DNA from: Chryseobacterium lactis
GTDB lineage: Bacteria; Bacteroidota; Bacteroidia; Flavobacteriales; Weeksellaceae
Reading direction: 5' to 3'
DNA length: 64,000 bases
Assembly (NCBI RefSeq): GCF_003815875.1
Contig: NZ_CP033924.1
Coordinates: 806,001-870,000 of the forward strand
In this document: piece after piece, positions 26,056 to 34,704 of the stretch
Layout of the letters: every line of letters begins with the position of its first letter
Position numbering within the stretch: position 1 is the first letter of the stretch
Notes under the pieces: generated by a model
Seen by the model: the letters and a program-made list of their open reading frames with translations, nothing else
What the model was told of the DNA's origin: nothing
Databases searched by the model: none
Translations under genes and position numbers: made by a program

Positions 26056-27191
26056 AGAAGGAAATTTATATCACCGATTACAACTGCGTTACTCCCTTAG
26101 GATTTAATGTAGATTCCAACTGGAACGCAATTTTAGAAGGAAAATCAGGAGTGGCATTACATCAGATCATAGAAAATCAGGATGCCTTTTACGCTTCCGG
26201 AATTGATTCTGAAAAACTGGATGAGGAATTCAACCGGATTTTTGTTCAAAACACCTTTGATTTCACAAGACTTGAAAAAATGTTGCTTTTAAGCATACAG
26301 CCTCTTGTTGAAAAACATTCAATATCAGAAAATACTGCTTTTATCCTTTCAACTACAAAAGGTAATATCAGTTTGTTAAAAAATAAGGCGGAATTGCCGG
26401 AAGGTGTTTATCTTTCCGCATTAGCACAGAAAATAGCTGATTTTTTCGGATTTAAAACAAAACCCATTGTGGTTTCCAACGCATGTGTCTCAGGAGTAAT
26501 GGCGATTGCTGTTGCCAAGAATATGATTCAGGCAGGAAGATATAAAGACGCCTTTGTAATTGCCGGTGATGAACTTTCTGAATTTGTGATTTCAGGATTC
26601 AATTCATTTCAGGCAATAGGAACAGAACCCTGCAAGCCCTATGATAAAAACAGAAACGGAATCAATATTGGTGAGGCCGCAGCTGCCGCCTATATCACCT
26701 CAGAACCCTCAGAAAAAGATCATTTCAGGTTTAAAATCCTGGGAGATTCCGCCATCAATGATGCCAATCATATTTCCGGACCTTCGAGAACCGGAGACGG
26801 CTTATATGCCAGCATCAGAAATGCAATGAGAGAAGCTGCTGTATCTTCAGAGCAAATTGATTTTATTTCCGCTCATGGAACGGCAACATTATACAATGAT
26901 GAAATGGAGGCCGTTGCATTCAACAGAATGGAATTGCAAAACGCTCCTTTAAACAGTATGAAAGGATTTTACGGGCATTGTCTTGGCGCTTCCGGACTTC
27001 TGGAAAGTATTATTTCTATGGAAAGTGCCATTCACAATACGTTAATCCCTTCCAAAAATTTTGAAGAACCGGGAGTTTCCCAACCTTTGAATATTATTAA
27101 AGAAAACCAGCCTGCTGAAATCAGATATATTCTCAAAACCGCTTCTGGCTTTGGAGGGTGTAATGCTGCCATTGTATTGGAGAAATATTAA
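26052..27191 (+). CDS. FabF-like beta-ketoacyl-ACP synthase with complete triad (KS 1)
   Basis: The 379-residue thiolase-fold enzyme keeps Cys145 (VSNACVSG), His275 (ISAHGTATL) and His309 ([10 protein letters not shown]), so it should carry out decarboxylative condensation of malonyl-ACP with the growing chain. It resembles the aryl polyene ketosynthases (ApeO/ApeR type) more than housekeeping FabF. It is coupled to the thioesterase in front and is followed after one base by a very short chain-length-factor-like gene, its probable dimer partner. Confidence 0.85.
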   Translation: MKKEIYITDYNCVTPLGFNVDSNWNAILEGKSGVALHQIIENQDAFYASGIDSEKLDEEFNRIFVQNTFDFTRLEKMLLLSIQPLVEKHSISENTAFILSTTKGNISLLKNKAELPEGVYLSALAQKIADFFGFKTKPIVVSNACVSGVMAIAVAKNMIQAGRYKDAFVIAGDELSEFVISGFNSFQAIGTEPCKPYDKNRNGINIGEAAAAAYITSEPSEKDHFRFKILGDSAINDANHISGPSRTGDGLYASIRNAMREAAVSSEQIDFISAHGTATLYNDEMEAVAFNRMELQNAPLNSMKGFYGHCLGASGLLESIISMESAIHNTLIPSKNFEEPGVSQPLNIIKENQPAEIRYILKTASGFGGCNAAIVLEKY

Positions 27192-27192
27192 A

Positions 27193-27741
27193 ATGAATAT
27201 GATGAAGAAAACCAGTACCTGTACTATACAAGATTCAAAAATAACCGTTGACGGAAACCTTATTTTTGAAACAGAAAATCAAACTTTCCCTGAATTTGCA
27301 AAAGAGGCTTATAAAAGTTTAGAACTCAATTATCCTAAGTTTCATAAAATGGACAGCCTAAGCAAATTAGCTTTCCTGGCAGCTGAAATGCTGTTAAAAG
27401 ATGAAGACCAAAGCCAGACAGCTCTCGTTTTTGCTAACAAATCAGCCAGTCTGGATACTGATTTTAAATACCAGGAAAGTATCAATTCACAAGAAGAATA
27501 CTTCCCTAGCCCCGCAGTTTTTGTATACACACTTCCGAATATCTGCGCAGGTGAAATCAGCATTAAACATAAGATGCAGACTGAGAATGCTTTTTTCGTT
27601 TTGGATGATTTTGATGAAAATTTTTTAAATGAGTATTCCGAACAGATTCTTCGCTCCGGAAAGGCTGAAAAGGTATTATGCGGCTGGGTAGAATTGTATC
27701 AGGAAAATTATAAAGCTTTTGTATATTTGCTAACCTTATAA
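27193..27741 (+). CDS. Minimal chain-length-factor-like half ketosynthase
   Basis: The 182-residue product begins at the first ATG after the KS stop. It matches only the N-terminal part of a ketosynthase: [15 protein letters not shown] corresponds to the helix before the first KS core strand, [11 protein letters not shown] to the following strand, and [18 protein letters not shown] to the dimer-interface region where the nucleophile lies in KS enzymes. It resembles the short CLF family (Ketoacyl-synt_2, ApeC type) of aryl polyene loci. A Cys occurs in NICAG, but the KS histidines are absent. It likely pairs with KS 1 to set chain length rather than act alone. Confidence 0.65.
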   Translation: MNMMKKTSTCTIQDSKITVDGNLIFETENQTFPEFAKEAYKSLELNYPKFHKMDSLSKLAFLAAEMLLKDEDQSQTALVFANKSASLDTDFKYQESINSQEEYFPSPAVFVYTLPNICAGEISIKHKMQTENAFFVLDDFDENFLNEYSEQILRSGKAEKVLCGWVELYQENYKAFVYLLTL

Positions 27742-27743
27742 AA

Positions 27744-27808
27744 ATGTAACAATATAACAATGTGGCAATATTAATGGATAAACCGGTTATTGATACATTG
27801 GTAAATTA
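27744..27808. repeat. Palindromic repeat built from ~10-bp TAACAATGTA-type units, copy A
   Basis: The left arm contains AATGTAACAATATAACAATG and the right arm, on the opposite strand, AATTTACCAATGTATCAAT. It fills the gap in front of the first acyl carrier protein gene. Related copies are at 28079 and 42262. Confidence 0.6.
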
Positions 27809-27817
27809 AACTTAATT

Positions 27818-28075
27818 ATGGAAAACCTAAAAACTGAATTGAAACACAAAATTATTGAAGTTCTAAACCTTGAAGATGTATCTGTAGAGGATATCAAAGA
27901 TTCAGATCCTTTATTCGGAGGTGGATTAGGACTTGATTCGATTGATGCTTTGGAACTGATTGTTCTTCTTGATAAAAACTACGGAATAAAATTATCTGAT
28001 CCTAAAAAAGGAAAGGAAATTTTTCAATCCATTGATGTGATGGCTAAATTCATCGAAGAAAACAGAACGAAATAA
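27818..28075 (+). CDS. Acyl carrier protein 1
   Basis: An 85-residue acidic helical protein with the phosphopantetheine attachment site Ser41 in GLGLDSIDALEL. It would carry the growing aryl polyene chain or its starter. It is flanked on both sides by copies of a palindromic repeat. Its sequence differs clearly from the second carrier protein at 42372, suggesting separate jobs, for example starter loading versus chain extension, as with the two carriers of aryl polyene systems. Confidence 0.9.
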   Translation: MENLKTELKHKIIEVLNLEDVSVEDIKDSDPLFGGGLGLDSIDALELIVLLDKNYGIKLSDPKKGKEIFQSIDVMAKFIEENRTK

Positions 28076-28078
28076 AGT

Positions 28079-28152
28079 TAATGTAACAATCTAACAGTGT
28101 AACAATGTAGCAATTACTGGTAAATTGTTAGATCGCTGCATTGTTATATTAT
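28079..28152. repeat. Palindromic repeat of ~10-bp units, copy B
   Basis: Left arm units ATGTAACAAT, CTAACAGTGT, AACAATGTAG; right arm, on the opposite strand, ATAATATAACAATGCAGCG and TCTAACAATTTACC. It lies between acyl carrier protein 1 and KS 2. Confidence 0.65.
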
Positions 28153-28160
28153 GTAATACC

Positions 28161-29360
28161 ATGAGTCAAAAAATTGCCATAACAGGAATGGGCATCATTT
28201 CCTCTATCGGAAACAACGTAGAGGAAAATTTTATTTCATTACAATCGGGAACCCATGGAATTTCAGATATCCAAATGTTTGAAACCCGCCATGCAGGATC
28301 GATTAAAACAGGTGAAATAAAATTATCTAACGAAGAGCTTGTACAGAAACTTCAGCTGAATGAAGACAATAATGTGACAAGAACCTCTTTATTAGGAATG
28401 ATTGCTGCAAAAGAAGCCGTAGAAAGTGCTAAGATTTCAGATATTAACGGTTATAAAACAGGCCTGATTTCCTCCACCAGTGTGGGCGGAATGGATATCA
28501 CTGAAAAGTATTTCTACTCTTATGAAGACTTTCCTGAAAAGCAAAAATATATTGACGCTCATGATGCCGGAAATTCCTCATTGGCTATTGCCGATTATTT
28601 AGGACTAAAGGGGATGGTTTCCACCATCAGCACTGCTTGCTCATCTGCAGCTAATGCAATTATGATGGGGGCGAAGCTGATAAAAAATGGCGTTTTGGAT
28701 CGTGTGATCGTCGGAGGAACAGACTCTCTGTCAAAATTTACATTAAACGGGTTCAATACCCTGATGATTCTTACCGATTCTTACAACACTCCTTTTGATA
28801 ATGACCGGAAAGGACTGAACCTGGGAGAAGCAGCTGCTTTTTTGGTCCTGGAATCCGAAGAAATAGTTAAAAAAGACAATAAACAGGTTTTGGCCTATCT
28901 TTCCGGATATGGAAACGCCAATGATGCTCATCACCAGACCGCTTCTTCAGAAAACGGACAAGGTGCATTTTTAGCCATGCAGCAGGCTTTGAAAGTTTCA
29001 GGATTGTCTAAAGAAGATATTGATTACATCAACGTTCATGGTACTGCGACCCCTAATAATGATTTATCGGAAGGTATTGCCATGATCAGAATCTTTGGTG
29101 ATCATCAGGTTCCTGAATTCAGTTCTACAAAAGCATTTACAGGGCATACTCTGGCAGCCGCCGCTGGAATAGAAGCTGTGTTTTCAATCCTTGCGATGCA
29201 ACATAGCCTTATTTTCCCCAACCTGAATTTCAAAACGAAAATGGAAGAGTTTGATTTGACTCCTGTGACCGAGTTAAAAGAAAAGAATATCACGAATGTT
29301 CTTTCCAATTCATTCGGGTTTGGAGGAAATTGTTCAACCTTAATTTTCTCAAAATCATGA
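28161..29360 (+). CDS. FabF-like beta-ketoacyl-ACP synthase with complete triad (KS 2)
   Basis: Start at ATG 28161 gives 399 residues beginning MSQKIAITGMGIISSIG, the usual KAS II start. Catalytic residues are Cys160 (STACSSAAN), His293 (NVHGTATP) and His329 (FTGHTLAAAAG). It shares a four-base stop/start overlap with the next gene, which encodes a ketosynthase relative lacking the nucleophile. This arrangement is that of a KS-alpha/chain-length-factor heterodimer in type II polyketide systems. Confidence 0.9.
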   Translation: MSQKIAITGMGIISSIGNNVEENFISLQSGTHGISDIQMFETRHAGSIKTGEIKLSNEELVQKLQLNEDNNVTRTSLLGMIAAKEAVESAKISDINGYKTGLISSTSVGGMDITEKYFYSYEDFPEKQKYIDAHDAGNSSLAIADYLGLKGMVSTISTACSSAANAIMMGAKLIKNGVLDRVIVGGTDSLSKFTLNGFNTLMILTDSYNTPFDNDRKGLNLGEAAAFLVLESEEIVKKDNKQVLAYLSGYGNANDAHHQTASSENGQGAFLAMQQALKVSGLSKEDIDYINVHGTATPNNDLSEGIAMIRIFGDHQVPEFSSTKAFTGHTLAAAAGIEAVFSILAMQHSLIFPNLNFKTKMEEFDLTPVTELKEKNITNVLSNSFGFGGNCSTLIFSKS

Positions 29361-30418
29361 GTCCAGTATACATCAACAGTGCATCCTGTATCTCTGCTCA
29401 GGACACTTTAAACGAAAATATTCTTCAGAATCTGAAGCCGGAAAATTCGAGCCGAATGTTAAAAGCTATAGATCCTAACTATAAAGAATTCATCCCTCCT
29501 GCCATGATCAGAAGGATGTCTAAAACCGTAAAGATGAGCGCTGTTGCTTCCCATTATGCCTTACAGGAAGCAGGAATATCGAAACCGGATGCGATCATCG
29601 TAGGAACAGGAATGGGTTGTTCCCAGGATTCTGAAAAGTTTCTCAAAAATGTGATTGATAATGAAGAAGAGTTTTTAACACCTACATTTTTCATTCAGTC
29701 GACCCACAACACTGTTGCAGGACAAATTGCGCTGGGATTACAATGCCATGCGTATAACTTCACCTATGTAAACACCTCATCGTCACTGGAATTTTCTTTC
29801 CTGGATGCACAACTTCAGATCAATGACGGTGAAGCAGAAAATGTTTTGGCAGGGTCTACCGATGAGCAGACAGCCCGAACCATGGAGCTTTACTGTTTAA
29901 ATAATACCATTAAAAAAGAAACTGATCTTCCAGTTGATTATTTAACCTCCACAACTGATGGTGTCATTTGGGGAGAAGGAGCGAGCTTCTTTGTGCTGGG
30001 AAAAGATAAGACGGCTGGTTCTTATGCGAAGCTTAAAAACATTCAGATTAGCAATAGAGTGGATATCAATGAAGTGATTATCTTTATCCAGGATTATCTG
30101 ACTAAAAATGATCTTTCAGCACAGGATATTGATGCCGTTATTTTAGGTTTCAGTGGAGATGCAAAATCCGATGTTTATTATACAAAAGCAATGGAAATAT
30201 TTCCCGATTCGGCTGCATTGTATTATAAGCATTTGAGTGGCGAATTCAACACTGCGAGTGGATTTTCCACTTTCATGGCATGTCATATTTTGAAGGAACA
30301 GCAAATTCCGGAAGTCATGATGATCAATGACGTGAAGAAAGAGGAAATAAAAACTGTCCTTCTTTACAATCATTTAGCGGGAAGCGACCACAGTTTGGTA
30401 TTATTGGAAAAAGCCTAA
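29357..30418 (+). CDS. Cys-less ketosynthase homologue (chain-length-factor-like)
   Basis: The 353-residue protein has the thiolase fold but the nucleophile region reads YVNTSSSLEF, with Ser141 where Cys is expected, and the His motifs of active enzymes are not seen (ILGFSGDAKSD; HLSGEFNTASG). It should therefore not elongate by itself. Its gene overlaps KS 2 by four bases, so it is the probable heterodimer partner controlling chain length or priming. A structural or inactive paralogue is the alternative. Confidence 0.75.
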   Translation: MSPVYINSASCISAQDTLNENILQNLKPENSSRMLKAIDPNYKEFIPPAMIRRMSKTVKMSAVASHYALQEAGISKPDAIIVGTGMGCSQDSEKFLKNVIDNEEEFLTPTFFIQSTHNTVAGQIALGLQCHAYNFTYVNTSSSLEFSFLDAQLQINDGEAENVLAGSTDEQTARTMELYCLNNTIKKETDLPVDYLTSTTDGVIWGEGASFFVLGKDKTAGSYAKLKNIQISNRVDINEVIIFIQDYLTKNDLSAQDIDAVILGFSGDAKSDVYYTKAMEIFPDSAALYYKHLSGEFNTASGFSTFMACHILKEQQIPEVMMINDVKKEEIKTVLLYNHLAGSDHSLVLLEKA

Positions 30419-30470
30419 TGGTAATAAATTTGCTTATTTACCTAAAAGAAATGATATAATACTGCGTTAT

Positions 30471-30568
30471 TGTCATTGGCTGCGCCGAATCTTCGATTTC
30501 TGACGAAGGAAGAATCTCTTCTGTTATATTTTGATTCTTCATTTCGCTTCGCTACCTTGAGAATGACA
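30471..30568. repeat. Dispersed TGTCATTC-type palindromic repeat, copy 1
   Basis: Ends are TGTCATT (30471) and AATGACA (30562-30568); inside, GAAGAATC (30509-30516) faces GATTCTTC (30533-30540). It occupies most of the 183-bp gap before the deacetylase gene. A fuller copy is at 52152. Confidence 0.75.
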
Positions 30569-30601
30569 AAACAGAGCATTTAAACTCAAAAACAGCCAAC
30601 G

Positions 30602-31354
30602 ATGAAACATTACCCATTCATTCTATTTTATATTTTTTGTAACGTTTTTATTTATGCGTTTCAAGGAAGCTTTTGGGTTTATGTTGTTTGTTTCATTGCT
30701 TTTTCAGCAGTAGTAGTCTGGGGTTCTTTTGATATTGAATTAGGGTATTTCGTCAACAGCATTACCCACAAACGAACAAAAATCAAGGAAGTTGCCTTGA
30801 CATTTGATGACGGCCCGACTGAATTTACACCAAAATTTTTAGATCTACTCAAAGAACATCAGATCAAAGCAACCTTTTTCTGTATAGGAAAACAGATTGA
30901 AAAATATCCTGAAACATTTCAGCGAATCATTGCCGAAGGCCACACTGTTGGCAATCATACCCTATCTCACTCCAATTCTACCGGATTTTTATCCACTTCA
31001 AAAATGATTGAAGAGATTGAAAATTGTGATCAGGTAATGAATGATGTCGGGAATATAAAAACGAATTTGTACCGACCTCCTTTTGGAGTTACAAATCCCA
31101 ATATCGCAAAAGCAATTAGCAAAACCAGCAAACACAGTATCGGGTGGAATGTTCGTTCTTTAGACACAATAATCGATGACGAAAGGAAAATATACCGAAG
31201 AATTACTAAAACCCTTAAAAAAGGGAGTATTATTCTGCTTCACGATACTTCAGACAAAACATATCAGGTCGTGGTAGATTTATTAGTATTTTTGAAGGAT
31301 AAAAAATATTCAACATTCACTGTTGATTCAATTACAAATTCAAAGAAAAAATGA
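30602..31354 (+). CDS. Polysaccharide deacetylase-family protein (NodB domain)
   Basis: The 250 residues start with two membrane helices (about 5-40) followed by a NodB domain with TFDDGP (67-72), the metal-binding pair NHTLSH (His119, His123) and RPPFGV. The domain lies outside the cytoplasm or in the membrane plane. Such enzymes remove N- or O-acetyl groups from glycans, but members are also found in aryl polyene-type loci with unknown substrates. Its stop overlaps the lolA-like start (ATGA). Confidence 0.8.
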   Translation: MKHYPFILFYIFCNVFIYAFQGSFWVYVVCFIAFSAVVVWGSFDIELGYFVNSITHKRTKIKEVALTFDDGPTEFTPKFLDLLKEHQIKATFFCIGKQIEKYPETFQRIIAEGHTVGNHTLSHSNSTGFLSTSKMIEEIENCDQVMNDVGNIKTNLYRPPFGVTNPNIAKAISKTSKHSIGWNVRSLDTIIDDERKIYRRITKTLKKGSIILLHDTSDKTYQVVVDLLVFLKDKKYSTFTVDSITNSKKK

Positions 31355-31977
31355 TTAAAAATATTGCTTTCGGAGCATTTTTATTGGTTTCCGGGTTCTT
31401 TTTTGCCCAAAATACGGCAATGTCAGGAGCTGAAGCAAAAGCATTTGTCTCAAAAGTCTCATCAGAAACGAAGGAGATTAAAACCCTGCAAAGTGATTTT
31501 ACCCAGACCAAAAAAATGGATTTTCTGGATAAAAACATTGTGACCTATGGAAAAATGTCTTTACAGACTCCTAATATGCTGAGTTGGAAGTACACCAAGC
31601 CTTATCAATACGGCATTGTTTTTAAAAGCAACAAAATATACATTAACGATCAGGGGAAGAAATCTTCTGTAGATGCCAAAAGCAAGACGTTTGAGAAAAT
31701 CAATAAATTAATTGTAGGGAGTTCCAACGGGACAATGTTTAACGATCCTGAATTTACCGTCACTTATTTTAAAAATGGAAATTATAATGTCGCGAAGTTC
31801 GTTCCTAAAACATCTCAGCTTCTGAAATACATCAAACAGATTGAGCTTTATTTTCCAAAAAACCAGTCAACGGTTTCACAGGTCAATATGACGGAAGCTT
31901 CAGGAGACACTACAAATATTGTATTTAAAAACACCAAAGTCAATGCTTCGATTCCTGCGTCAGAATTTACTTTATAG
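31351..31977 (+). CDS. LolA-family outer-membrane lipoprotein carrier
   Basis: The 208-residue protein has a signal peptide (MIKNIAFGAFLLVSGFFFAQ) and a LolA-type body: LQSDFTQTKKMDFLDKNI, GKMSLQTPNMLSWKYTKPY, KIYINDQGK. LolA proteins shuttle hydrophobic molecules through the periplasm. A dedicated LolA with a LolB-like lipoprotein next to it, both inside a pigment cluster, points to delivery of pigment or pigment-lipid to the outer membrane. The gene overlaps its neighbours on both sides. Confidence 0.85.
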   Translation: MIKNIAFGAFLLVSGFFFAQNTAMSGAEAKAFVSKVSSETKEIKTLQSDFTQTKKMDFLDKNIVTYGKMSLQTPNMLSWKYTKPYQYGIVFKSNKIYINDQGKKSSVDAKSKTFEKINKLIVGSSNGTMFNDPEFTVTYFKNGNYNVAKFVPKTSQLLKYIKQIELYFPKNQSTVSQVNMTEASGDTTNIVFKNTKVNASIPASEFTL

Positions 31978-32578
31978 TCTGATTTTATTGCTGGCTGTGT
32001 CCTGTAAAACATATCAGCTTACAGATGCAAAGCCAACAGGAACGACAGAAAAAATGGTTGAGAATCTGTATTTTTCTTCCAAAGAAGATTATGTATACAA
32101 GTGTCAGATGGATATTTACAGCAATCATGTAAGCGGTATCCTGATCATCAAAAAATTGAATGAAACGACGCATCGTGTAGTATTAACTTCAGATTTCGGG
32201 AATAAGCTGATTGATTTTGAAATTTCTGACAGCGATTTTAAACTCAACTATGTTCTGCCAGATCTGGATAAAAAAATTGTCATCAACTTTTTGAAAAATG
32301 ATTTCCAGCAGCTTTTAAAAAGACAATATCCGGTGAGCGAAAGCTTTGAGAATGAAAATGCTACTATTTATCTTTCTAAAATTGATAGAAAAAATTACTA
32401 TCTATTCTTTAACAAAGAAAATGGCTTGCTGAAACAGATCATTTATACTAAAAATAATAAGGAAAAAATCGATTTTACTTTTGATGCAAAAAAGCATATC
32501 TTCGCGGATAGCTTACGCCTTCAACACAAGGATTTTAAGATTAATATAAAACTATTTCAAATAACCGAAACCGAATAA
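31943..32578 (+). CDS. Putative LolB-like lipoprotein
   Basis: The ATG at 31943 is chosen because it gives a proper lipoprotein signal (MLRFLRQNLLYSLILLLAVSC, lipidation at Cys21); it overlaps the end of the LolA gene by 35 bp. The 211-residue product has an antiparallel strand pattern (YVYKCQMDIYSNHVSGILII, RKNYYLFFNKENGLLKQIIY) like LolA/LolB or DUF3261 proteins of aryl polyene loci. Homology is too weak for a firm call. By position it would accept cargo from the LolA protein at the outer membrane. Confidence 0.6.
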   Translation: MLRFLRQNLLYSLILLLAVSCKTYQLTDAKPTGTTEKMVENLYFSSKEDYVYKCQMDIYSNHVSGILIIKKLNETTHRVVLTSDFGNKLIDFEISDSDFKLNYVLPDLDKKIVINFLKNDFQQLLKRQYPVSESFENENATIYLSKIDRKNYYLFFNKENGLLKQIIYTKNNKEKIDFTFDAKKHIFADSLRLQHKDFKINIKLFQITETE

Positions 32579-32600
32579 TTTTAACCTGAAAAAATAGTTT

Positions 32601-32981
32601 ATGCAAACCATTCTTACAGACTTTTATACTCTTACTTCATACGAAAAAGCAGAAAACGGACATTATATCGCCAACATCAGCCTGAACAAGGATCATGATA
32701 TTTTCAAGGGACATTTTCCTGGAAATCCTGTAACTCCTGGAGTTTGTATGATGCAAATTATTAAGGAACTGACTGAAGAATTTGTAGGTTCAAAATTATT
32801 TTTAAAAACAGCTTCCAACGTCAAATTTATGGCAATTATAAATCCTTTTGAAACATCGGATTTGGTTCTTCAACTGGATATTAACGAAAATGAAGAAGAT
32901 GTTAAAGTAAAAAATATAACCTCTTTTGGCGAGACTATTGCATTGAAATTGTCTGTAAGCTATAAAAAAATACCGTCATGA
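32601..32981 (+). CDS. FabZ/ApeI-like hotdog dehydratase retaining His but with Gln for Glu
   Basis: The 126-residue single hotdog domain has the FabZ loop FKGHFPGNPVTPGV with catalytic His38. The glutamate expected 14 residues later is Gln52 (CMMQIIKEL). It is the mirror image of the 15059 and 15497 proteins, which keep Glu and lack His. In FabZ, His and Glu of one active site come from opposite subunits, so a mixed dimer would restore a full site. The gene sits between the LolB-like gene and an unknown gene it overlaps by four bases. Confidence 0.8.
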   Translation: MQTILTDFYTLTSYEKAENGHYIANISLNKDHDIFKGHFPGNPVTPGVCMMQIIKELTEEFVGSKLFLKTASNVKFMAIINPFETSDLVLQLDINENEEDVKVKNITSFGETIALKLSVSYKKIPS

Positions 32982-33454
32982 AACTTATCTTATCATTAGT
33001 AACGGCTTTTATTTTTTTCTTTCAGTCGGACATAGAAGCGCTGAGAAACAGCTATGCAAAAGCTACTGAATCCAATGCCAATACAGAAAACTTTATTGAA
33101 ACTGCAGGGAGACAATCCGGTTCTGATCCGGTAACTATAGGCTATAAAGCTGCTGCTAAGATCATGGAAGCTAAAATTGCTAAAGGAAACAGAAAAGCTT
33201 TGGTAAAAACAGGAGCTACGAGTCTTGAAGCAACCATCAAAAGCAATCCGAACAATGCAGAACTTCGCCTGATCAGACTGAGTGTACAGGAAAATATTCC
33301 CAAAATAGTAGGATACCGTGGAAGTCTGAAAGATGATAAAGCTTTCCTTCTGAGCAATTACAGCAAGCAAAACACAGCATTAAAAAACTATATCAAAAGG
33401 TTTGCAATGCAGTCTAAAACTATTACCGAGGCTGAAAGAGCCACTTTAAAATAA
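32978..33454 (+). CDS. Unknown exported 158-residue protein of the pigment operon
   Basis: I do not recognise this protein. It has a short signal peptide (MKLILSLVTAFIFFFQSD) and a helical body with repeated Lys/Ala-rich segments: AYAKATESNA-like start, GYKAAAKIMEAKIAKGN, and SLEATIKSNPNNAELRLIRLSVQ, resembling a TPR-like helical pair. It starts inside the dehydratase stop (ATGA) and is followed after four bases by the glycosyltransferase gene, so it belongs to the operon. Confidence 0.6.
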   Translation: MKLILSLVTAFIFFFQSDIEALRNSYAKATESNANTENFIETAGRQSGSDPVTIGYKAAAKIMEAKIAKGNRKALVKTGATSLEATIKSNPNNAELRLIRLSVQENIPKIVGYRGSLKDDKAFLLSNYSKQNTALKNYIKRFAMQSKTITEAERATLK

Positions 33455-33458
33455 AACC

Positions 33459-34631
33459 ATGTCCTTTCCTGAAGTACAAAATGCAATTTCTGAAAAGAAA
33501 ATCTGTGTTTTAATACCTACCTATAATAATGAAAAGACTCTGAAAAGGGTCATTGACGGTGTTTTAAATTATACCGGGAACGTTATTGTAGTTAACGATG
33601 GATCTACTGATTCTACCCCAAATATCCTTACGCAATATCCGCAAATTATGGTGATTACCTTACCGGAAAATAAAGGAAAAGGTAATGGGTTGAAACTTGG
33701 TTTCAGGAAAGCGAAAGAAATGGGGTATCATTATGCGATAACCATTGATTCTGATGGACAGCATTATCCGGATGACATTCCTGTTTTTGTTGAAGCTCTT
33801 TTGCAGGAAAAGGAGGATGTTTTATTAATCGGAAACAGAAATATGTCTCAGGATGGAATTCCTAAGAAAAGCAGTTTCGGAAATCGTTTTTCGAATTTCT
33901 GGTTTTGGTTTGAAACCGGAATTAAACTGGAAGATACCCAATCGGGCTACAGGCTCTATCCTTTACATAAAATACCAAAAAAATATTTTACTCCAAAATT
34001 TGAATTTGAGATTGAAATCATTGTCAGAACAGCATGGAGGCATGTTCCTGTAAAAAATGTGCCGATAAAAGTTCTTTACGATCCTGCTGAGCGGGTTTCT
34101 CATTTCAGGCCTTTCAAGGATTTCACCAGAATCAGTATTCTGAATACAATTCTGGTAACGATCACTTTGTTTTATATTATTCCGAGGAATTTTGTGAATA
34201 ATTTCAAAAAAAAAAGTTTTAAAAAATTCATTCAGGAAGATGTTCTGGAAAGTGATGGCAGCAACCGTACCAAAGCATTTTCTATTGCACTTGGAGTATT
34301 CATCGGGCTTTCTCCTTTTTGGGGATTTCAGACATTGCTTGTCATCAGCCTGTCGGTACTTTTAAAACTGAACAAAGTCCTTGCTTTTGTGGCGTCCAAT
34401 GTGAGTTTACCACCTTTTATTCCTTTTATTATTGCAGCTTCTTTATTTTTGGGAGCACCTTTTGTGCATGGTGATAGTAATATTTTAGGTCAGGATTTAA
34501 ATTTTGATCTGATTAAAAACAATCTGCTTCAATATATTATCGGCAGTTTTATTTTGAGTACTTCACTAGCAGCGCTGTCAGGAATAATCACTTTTCTTTT
34601 TCTTAATAAGCTTAATCCGGAGAATAATTAG
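33459..34631 (+). CDS. GT2 glycosyltransferase fused to a DUF2062 membrane domain
   Basis: Residues 14-240 form a family 2 glycosyltransferase of the dolichyl-phosphate mannose synthase type: VLIPTYNNEKTL, VVNDGSTDST, and the metal motif DSDGQHYPDD (Asp97-Asp99). Residues about 268-385 are a DUF2062 domain with three hydrophobic segments (GVFIGLSPFWGFQTLL). GT2 proteins recur in aryl polyene and flexirubin loci, where they might glycosylate the product or a lipid anchor. It is the last gene of the plus-strand operon that begins at 22163. Confidence 0.85.
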   Translation: MSFPEVQNAISEKKICVLIPTYNNEKTLKRVIDGVLNYTGNVIVVNDGSTDSTPNILTQYPQIMVITLPENKGKGNGLKLGFRKAKEMGYHYAITIDSDGQHYPDDIPVFVEALLQEKEDVLLIGNRNMSQDGIPKKSSFGNRFSNFWFWFETGIKLEDTQSGYRLYPLHKIPKKYFTPKFEFEIEIIVRTAWRHVPVKNVPIKVLYDPAERVSHFRPFKDFTRISILNTILVTITLFYIIPRNFVNNFKKKSFKKFIQEDVLESDGSNRTKAFSIALGVFIGLSPFWGFQTLLVISLSVLLKLNKVLAFVASNVSLPPFIPFIIAASLFLGAPFVHGDSNILGQDLNFDLIKNNLLQYIIGSFILSTSLAALSGIITFLFLNKLNPENN

Positions 34632-34650
34632 GATAAGGATCAAACATAAA

Positions 34651-34682
34651 AAAGCCCCGAAACCAAAAGATTCCGAGACTTT
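34651..34682 (-). terminator. Terminator of the M36 protease gene, possibly bidirectional
   Basis: On the minus strand AAAGTCTCGGAA pairs with TTTCGGGGCTTT using G-U pairs and one bulge, followed by TTTTTATG. It lies between convergent genes ending at 34631 and 34705. Confidence 0.6.
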
Positions 34683-34704
34683 ACCCAATTGAATTATTCT
34701 ATTT

